Below, one piece after another: positions 45,364 through 49,218 of a stretch of DNA of 49,218 nucleotides (its first letter is position 1; every line of letters begins with the position of its first letter). Both the position numbers and the translations under genes were made by a program. Origin of the DNA: Colwellia sp. 39_35_sub15_T18 (lineage in GTDB: Bacteria; Pseudomonadota; Gammaproteobacteria; Enterobacterales; Alteromonadaceae); NCBI GenBank assembly GCA_002162675.1, contig MAAE01000001.1, positions 1 to 49,218 of the forward strand, written 5' to 3'. Under the pieces are notes generated by a model that saw only the letters and a list, made by a program, of their open reading frames with translations, made no database searches and was not told where the DNA came from.

Positions 45364-46608
45364 ATGATCAATACGGTTATTCTCACCTTAGTCATTATCA
45401 GCTTTATAATGATAATTACTGAAGATTTAATTCATATTAACAAAGCTAAAACCACCTTGTTTTTCGGAACATTGTGTTGGATATTAGCGTTTATATTTCC
45501 TATCAACAGCAATAGTACAGTTCAAACTAGCCAACAATTAAATGAAAATTTATTAGAAATAGCGACCCTATGGCTATTTTTAATGTCAGCAATGACTTTT
45601 GTTGCTTATTTAAACAGTAAAGGCTTTATCTCTGCATTGGTGCAGCGCATTCTACCCACAAGTATTTCTGAACGGGGCTTAATGTTTGTTATCGCTATAT
45701 TTGCCTTTGTGTTTTCTTCGTTTGCCGATAATGTTACCTCAACACTGGTTGCTATCACCGTTGTCATGAACTTACAGCTTGAGGTAAAAAAGCGTTTAAA
45801 ATACGCGACATTAATTATTTTCGCCGTCAACAGCGGTGGTGTTTCATTAATCACCGGTGATGTCACCACCTTAATGATTTTTCTTGAAAACAAAGTCACC
45901 ATCACCAATTTACTTATTTTAATTTTACCCTCATTTTTAGGGGTAATAACCTTGGCGAGCTTATTATCTTTAAAACTTTCAGGCACTGTGCAATTAACAC
46001 AAAGCCGTTTGAAAATTGAAAAGCCTGACATTATTATTGCCATTATTTTCGTGTTAACCATTTCAGGTACATTGCTGCTCAACGTATTTTTTCAAATACC
46101 ACCGGTATTAAGTTTTCTTTTTGGTCTCTCGGTGATGTTTCTAATCGCGAACATGTTACCGAATAAAAATAATCAGGATGTTTTGCATTATGTTCGAGAA
46201 GTTGAATACGACGCGCTGTTATTCTTTTTAGGAGTATTACTGTTGGTTGGTATTTTAAAAGAGATTGGTGTGCTCAGTGGTTTTACCGACCTTTATCAAT
46301 ATTTACCGGCCACGCAAGTAAATTATTTAGTCGGTTTTATGTCTTCGGTTATTGATAATGTGCCATTAACCGCGGCATTATTAAAAGCAGATGTTGAAAT
46401 GGAAGTGACAGAGTGGTTAATGTTAACTTATGCAACAGGCGTTGGAGGTTCTATTTTAGTTATAGGCTCTGCCGCCGGCATTATTGCCATGAGTAAAATT
46501 AAAGAGCTGAATTTTATCAGTTATTTAGGTAATATTGGTTATTTAACTATTGCCTATACGGTTGGCTATATTGGCGTGTATTTCACCGCTCATTGGCTGT
46601 TAGCTTAA
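45364..46608 (+). CDS. nhaD: Na+/H+ antiporter NhaD
   Basis: 414-aa inner-membrane protein of about 11-12 helices from the NhaD group of the ion-transporter superfamily. Characteristic stretches: SSFADNVTSTLVAIT, NSGGVSLITGDVTTLMIF, and SSVIDNVPLTAALL, the Asp-Asn pairs in the membrane being typical. It expels Na+ (or Li+) in exchange for protons and supports salt and pH tolerance, as expected for a marine organism. AAAGG precedes the ATG. A hairpin lies beyond the stop. Confidence 0.9.
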   Translation: MINTVILTLVIISFIMIITEDLIHINKAKTTLFFGTLCWILAFIFPINSNSTVQTSQQLNENLLEIATLWLFLMSAMTFVAYLNSKGFISALVQRILPTSISERGLMFVIAIFAFVFSSFADNVTSTLVAITVVMNLQLEVKKRLKYATLIIFAVNSGGVSLITGDVTTLMIFLENKVTITNLLILILPSFLGVITLASLLSLKLSGTVQLTQSRLKIEKPDIIIAIIFVLTISGTLLLNVFFQIPPVLSFLFGLSVMFLIANMLPNKNNQDVLHYVREVEYDALLFFLGVLLLVGILKEIGVLSGFTDLYQYLPATQVNYLVGFMSSVIDNVPLTAALLKADVEMEVTEWLMLTYATGVGGSILVIGSAAGIIAMSKIKELNFISYLGNIGYLTIAYTVGYIGVYFTAHWLLA

Positions 46609-46616
46609 TAAGCGCT

Positions 46617-46646
46617 TTTATTCTCCCGCACTAGCGGGAGAATAAA
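46617..46646. terminator. GC-rich hairpin between nhaD and the CBS gene
   Basis: TTTATTCTCCCGC and GCGGGAGAATAAA form a perfect 13-bp stem with a 4-nt loop, 8 nt after nhaD. The U-rich part lies within the stem, so it could stop both convergent genes. Confidence 0.6.
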
Positions 46647-46678
46647 TTAGAGGGTCTGCGTTAACTTAAATGAAGCCA

Positions 46679-46710
46679 AGCTATGCCTTTAGCTATGCCT
46701 TTAGCTATGA
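46679..46710. repeat. 12-bp tandem repeat (AGCTATGCCTTT), 2.6 units
   Basis: Two exact units and a partial third run into the stop codon of the CBS gene. Confidence 0.75.
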
Positions 46711-47261
46711 ATAGTATTAAATATATCAACAAATGATGGCGGTAAACTTAAATCAACTTTAAGCTTCAATATTCTGACTAAATCACTGGCAGAAACCACA
46801 CCACGAATATGATGTTTTTTTCTGTCGATGACTAAGCAATGTCGTTGACCATTAGCTTTTAGTGTACGCAAAACATCACCAACACTAGCATTTTGCAACT
46901 CATCGAAATCAATCGTTTTTAATGAAGATTTACTTTGCATAAAATCAGTGACAAGCAAATCATCATGGTAATAGCCATTGGCCACTTTTTTCATGATCTC
47001 TTGATGGCTAATATCAGCTAAGCTAACAACCCCTAAAAAACTATCTGTTTGATCAAGTACTATTTTTAAATGTACGTGAGCATTTAACATTAATTGCTCA
47101 GCTTCATGAGCACTTAAATCGCCATTTAAAGCCAAAGGTTTATGCTTTTTAAAGTCGGTGAATACTAACAGTGCTGACGATTGTAAGTTAATTTCTTGGT
47201 AATTTTCAGGCCAAGCTAATTCATCAATTTTTTCTACCTGGTGTAACGATAAAGTTCTCAT
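46701..47261 (-). CDS. CBS-domain-pair protein
   Basis: 186-aa cytoplasmic protein with two CBS motifs (about residues 60-115 and 120-175), shown by LKIVLDQTDSFLGVVSLADI and HCLVIDRKKHHIRGVVSASD. CBS pairs bind adenine nucleotides and often regulate a partner. No catalytic domain is attached. Its position back to back with nhaD suggests that it could sense energy state for ion homeostasis, but this is only a guess from proximity. Confidence 0.88.
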   Translation of the reverse strand: MRTLSLHQVEKIDELAWPENYQEINLQSSALLVFTDFKKHKPLALNGDLSAHEAEQLMLNAHVHLKIVLDQTDSFLGVVSLADISHQEIMKKVANGYYHDDLLVTDFMQSKSSLKTIDFDELQNASVGDVLRTLKANGQRHCLVIDRKKHHIRGVVSASDLVRILKLKVDLSLPPSFVDIFNTIHS

Positions 47262-47370
47262 TATTTAACTCCATTTTTCTTTTTTTCAGTTAATAAATAC
47301 TATCAAGTAATTTTAAATTTATGACTTTGCCGCTAATAGCAGTAAGATTTTAGCAATCTCACCTATTAAA

Positions 47371-47478
47371 TAGAGAGCTAAATAAAGGACTCAGTAGAGA
47401 GTTAAATAAAGGACTCAGTAGAGAGTTAAATAGATAGCTAAATCGATAACTAAATAAACCGCTAAATAAACAACTAAA
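47371..47478. repeat. 12-bp degenerate tandem array, 9 units
   Basis: Nine 12-bp units follow head to tail, for example TAGAGAGCTAAA, TAAAGGACTCAG, TAGATAGCTAAA, TAAACCGCTAAA and TAAACAACTAAA. The first five show a higher-order 24-bp period. It fills half of the gap between the CBS gene and the small exported-protein gene. Confidence 0.8.
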
Positions 47479-47498
47479 TGGACATAAATTTTTAGATA

Positions 47499-47801
47499 TT
47501 ATGAATTAACCGGGGGAGCACGAATAAAATGAGCAAAAAAGGTAGGTGTATTTGTCGAGGTATAATTTAAGTGGCTTATGACTAGGTGCGAAAATAAAGC
47601 AGTGTAAAAAGCTGTTGAATGTAAAATATCTTCCAGTTCAGCGTCTTCTTTAACATCACTTTGATTTTCAAAAAGAGTTTCAACGGAAAGTACTTCAACA
47701 TTGCCCGTTTTAACTTTAGTTTCATCATACGCAAATGCATTCTGCCCGTTAATAAGCAAAATACTCAATACTAATAAAGTCAACTGCAATGTTTTTAACA
47801 T
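47499..47801 (-). CDS. small exported protein with C-terminal R-x-P-P
   Basis: 100-aa protein, family not recognised. Signal peptide MLKTLQLTLLVLSILLINGQ with an A-F-A cleavage region, an acidic middle (VKEDAELEDIL), then His-containing aromatic stretch FSHLVISHLNY, and the end FFAHFIRAPPVNS. The R-x-P-P near the C-terminus is shared with the protein at 44960-45265, although the rest is dissimilar. AAGG lies upstream of the ATG. Its possible role is discussed under the findings. Confidence 0.6.
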   Translation of the reverse strand: MLKTLQLTLLVLSILLINGQNAFAYDETKVKTGNVEVLSVETLFENQSDVKEDAELEDILHSTAFYTALFSHLVISHLNYTSTNTPTFFAHFIRAPPVNS

Positions 47802-48151
47802 CTTAAGGCCTTTATAACTATTTTTTAAATGATGATAAATAAGACATGGTGATGATATAAATTATTATCAAGTGGGCTCGATAAATAAAGCTGCCAGATG
47901 AGGTGAATGACTGATTATATGAGATTAACGGTGCATTCTTCGTTATTAAAGTAGGCTTTAGCATTGGCCATACCATGAGCCCTTTGTAAGCCAACATGTT
48001 CACTAAATAAGCCTGCGTTATCAGTTTTACTAGCACACGACTATCTATTCATAATTATCCAGACTAATACCCTCCCATAAAAATAAGGAATTAGTACAAT
48101 CTAACGAAAACCTTTATGGTGTAATAACTTTTATATAGCTAGGTTGTAACT
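47802..48151. other. gene-free stretch with an orphan reading frame
   Basis: No gene was identified. On the minus strand 47915-48040 a stop-to-stop frame of 41 sense codons has no start codon near its front, and reads in part AGLFSEHVGLQRAHGMANAK before a TAA. Its composition is protein-like, so it may be the 3' remnant of a lost gene. I do not recognise it. A 72-codon frame over the same DNA in another frame looks random. Confidence 0.25.
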
Positions 48152-48910
48152 TTGACAAATTTTAACGATAAAGTGGTATTAATTACGGGTGCTGGTAACG
48201 GTATTGGTCGCGCAACAGCTCTAGCATTCGCGCAGCAAGGCGCAAGCGTGGTAGTGGCCGATATTAATCAAAGCGATGGTGAAGAAACGGCTGCTAAAAT
48301 TACTCAAGCAGGTGGCATTGCGACGTTTATGCTTTGCGACGTAACAAAAGATCGAGATGTGCAAACACTGGTTGATGGCACATTAGAAACCTATGGAAAA
48401 TTAGACATAGCTTTTAATAATGCCGGGATAGAAATTGAACAAAGCAAATTGGCCGACGGTGAAGAGGCTATTTACGACAAGATAATGGACGTAAACGTGA
48501 AAGGGGTTTGGCGCTGCATGAAGTACCAAATTCCCGCGATGCTTCAACAACCTACTTCAGCCATCGTTAATACCGCATCTATCGCGGCTTTGGGAGCGGC
48601 TCCCAAAATGAGTATTTACAGTGCCAGTAAACACGCGGTAATAGGGTTAACTAAATCGGCTGCGATTGAATATGCTAAAAAGGGCCTGCGTGTAAATGCG
48701 GTTTGTCCGGCCGTTATTGATACTGACATGTTTAAACGGGCAACACAGAGCGATCCTCAAAAAGAACAATACGCTAACAGTCTTCATCCTGTTGGACGTA
48801 TTGGCCAACCAGAAGAAGTGGCTGCAGCCGTGTTATATTTATGTTCAGACCTAGCAAGCTTTACCACGGGTGTCGCGCTGCCTGTCGACGGTGGTTCAAC
48901 CGCGATTTAA
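48152..48910 (+). CDS. short-chain dehydrogenase/reductase (SDR)
   Basis: 252-aa classical SDR oxidoreductase. Cofactor motif TGAGNGIGRATALAFA, structural motif FNNAGIE, catalytic Ser in NTASIAALGA, and Y-x-x-x-K as YSASKHAV. The C-terminal end VALPVDGGSTAI is typical of the FabG-like branch. The start codon is TTG, preceded by AGGTTG. Asp in VVVADINQ at the end of strand 2 suggests a preference for NAD(H). Substrate unknown. The following 190 nt contain mobile-element pieces. Confidence 0.92.
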   Translation: MTNFNDKVVLITGAGNGIGRATALAFAQQGASVVVADINQSDGEETAAKITQAGGIATFMLCDVTKDRDVQTLVDGTLETYGKLDIAFNNAGIEIEQSKLADGEEAIYDKIMDVNVKGVWRCMKYQIPAMLQQPTSAIVNTASIAALGAAPKMSIYSASKHAVIGLTKSAAIEYAKKGLRVNAVCPAVIDTDMFKRATQSDPQKEQYANSLHPVGRIGQPEEVAAAVLYLCSDLASFTTGVALPVDGGSTAI

Positions 48911-49001
48911 GGAAATGCGTGGAGTATAGGTAGAATAAGCGTCCTTTTTCGTGATATCTAAAATATGATGATAAGCTCATCGCATTCGAAAACAGGTCGT
49001 G

Positions 49002-49082
49002 ATGAGTTTAAATCTGACAAATACAAATAGTGATCTGCAACGTCTTAAAGCGGTTGACTATATGCAATCAAAAAGCAGTTAA
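49002..49082 (+). pseudogene. possible transposase N-terminal stub
   Basis: A 26-codon frame reading MSLNLTNTNSDLQRLKAVDY and then MQSKSS ends in TAA. It resembles the start of helix-turn-helix transposases of the ISNCY type, as I recall, where a similar peptide precedes the first helix. It is too short for certainty. It lies immediately before an IS256-type left end, so it may be what an insertion cut. Confidence 0.3.
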
Positions 49083-49103
49083 TAGTCGGTTAGAGGATCT
49101 TTA

Positions 49104-49218
49104 GGTAGTGTTCACAAATCTGTGTCATTTCAGTAAACTAGTAAAAACAGGAATGACATATGACAACTCAATTCGATTTTCAAGAAGCAGTAAAAGCACT
49201 TCAAGAAGGTAAAAAGCT
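49104..49218 (+). mobile_element. left end of an IS256-family element, cut by window edge
   Basis: The stretch beginning GGTAGTGTTCACAAATCTGT resembles the terminal inverted repeat of IS256-type elements and stands 56 nt before a transposase start. The right end lies outside the window, so completeness cannot be judged. Confidence 0.65.
49160..49218 (+). CDS. IS256-family transposase, N-terminal part
   Basis: The frame starts MTTQFDFQEAVKALQEGKK and runs off the edge. This is the typical beginning of IS256 (Mutator-like, DDE) transposases. CAGGAA lies upstream of the ATG. About 19 codons are visible, so activity cannot be judged. Confidence 0.7.
   Translation, partial: MTTQFDFQEAVKALQEGKK

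Noticed and set aside
47371..47478. CRISPR-like repetitive array
   Set aside because: Units of 12 bp are directly adjacent with no unique spacers, and no cas gene is near. It is a tandem repeat.
47818..48036. 72-codon open frame
   Set aside because: Its peptide looks random, whereas another frame of the same strand looks more protein-like. No start signal supports it.

Overview
The window looks like a chromosomal stretch of a marine gammaproteobacterium of the order Alteromonadales, most likely Colwellia or a close relative. This is inferred from the low GC content, the small family proteins typical of the group (DUF2956, DUF3012, DUF2007, DUF3565), an NhaD-type antiporter, a PEP-CTERM protein, and a MITE-like repeat with TTATACCA-type ends. 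No rRNA, tRNA, CRISPR array, prophage or conjugation module was seen.

Layout. 0-1 kb: the end of an unidentified gene and an unrecognised 306-aa protein. 1.2-8.2 kb, nearly all minus strand: small housekeeping or accessory genes (YkgJ-like cysteine cluster protein, DUF2956, ABC exporter, DUF2007, LysE/RhtB exporter, hydrolase-GNAT-DUF2237 group, DUF3565, histidine phosphatase). 8.5-13.4 kb: a pirin / FMN reductase / DUF2798 operon, a solo LuxR-type regulator, and a TonB-dependent receptor behind a Fur-box-like site. 13.7-16 kb: rimO and a DUF4760-like membrane protein. 16.2-16.95 kb: a graveyard of mobile DNA (5' end of a serine recombinase, IS66 tnpA with three internal stops, 5' stub of tnpB). 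17-20.3 kb: DEAD-box helicase, small membrane protein, GcvA-like LysR regulator, candidate sRNA, DUF3012 lipoprotein. 20.6-28.8 kb, plus strand: a signalling block with a DUF4382 lipoprotein, a truncated haemoglobin overlapping a hybrid sensor kinase, a second large hybrid kinase with two receivers and an Hpt domain, a MITE-like element, and an orphan PhoR-like kinase. 28.9-34 kb: gamma carbonic anhydrase, DUF4124 proteins (one fused to an M23 peptidase), a frameshifted glutathione S-transferase, a secreted hydrolase, a small ferredoxin-like-fold protein and a WYL regulator. 34-35.8 kb: TetR regulator divergent from an Old Yellow Enzyme, with three operator-like palindromes between them. 36-41 kb: PEP-CTERM protein, second DEAD-box helicase, DUF1456, ABC-F protein YbiT, DUF1330. 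41-45 kb: LysR, iron alcohol dehydrogenase, DJ-1/PfpI protein, LysR. 45-47.8 kb: NhaD antiporter and a CBS protein, flanked by two small exported proteins that both end in R-x-P-P. 48.1 kb to the end: an SDR dehydrogenase, a transposase-like stub, and the left end of an IS256-family element cut by the window edge.

Themes. Regulators sit beside likely targets: TetR with OYE, LuxR with the pirin/FMN-reductase operon, LysR genes beside the alcohol dehydrogenase and DJ-1 genes. The haem-globin/hybrid-kinase overlap is the best candidate for an under-described system: it suggests a gas- or redox-linked phosphorelay. The intergenic DNA is unusually rich in gene micro-fragments (a RimO piece and a DUF2237 5' piece, each near its full-length parent) and in degenerate 12-13 bp tandem repeats.
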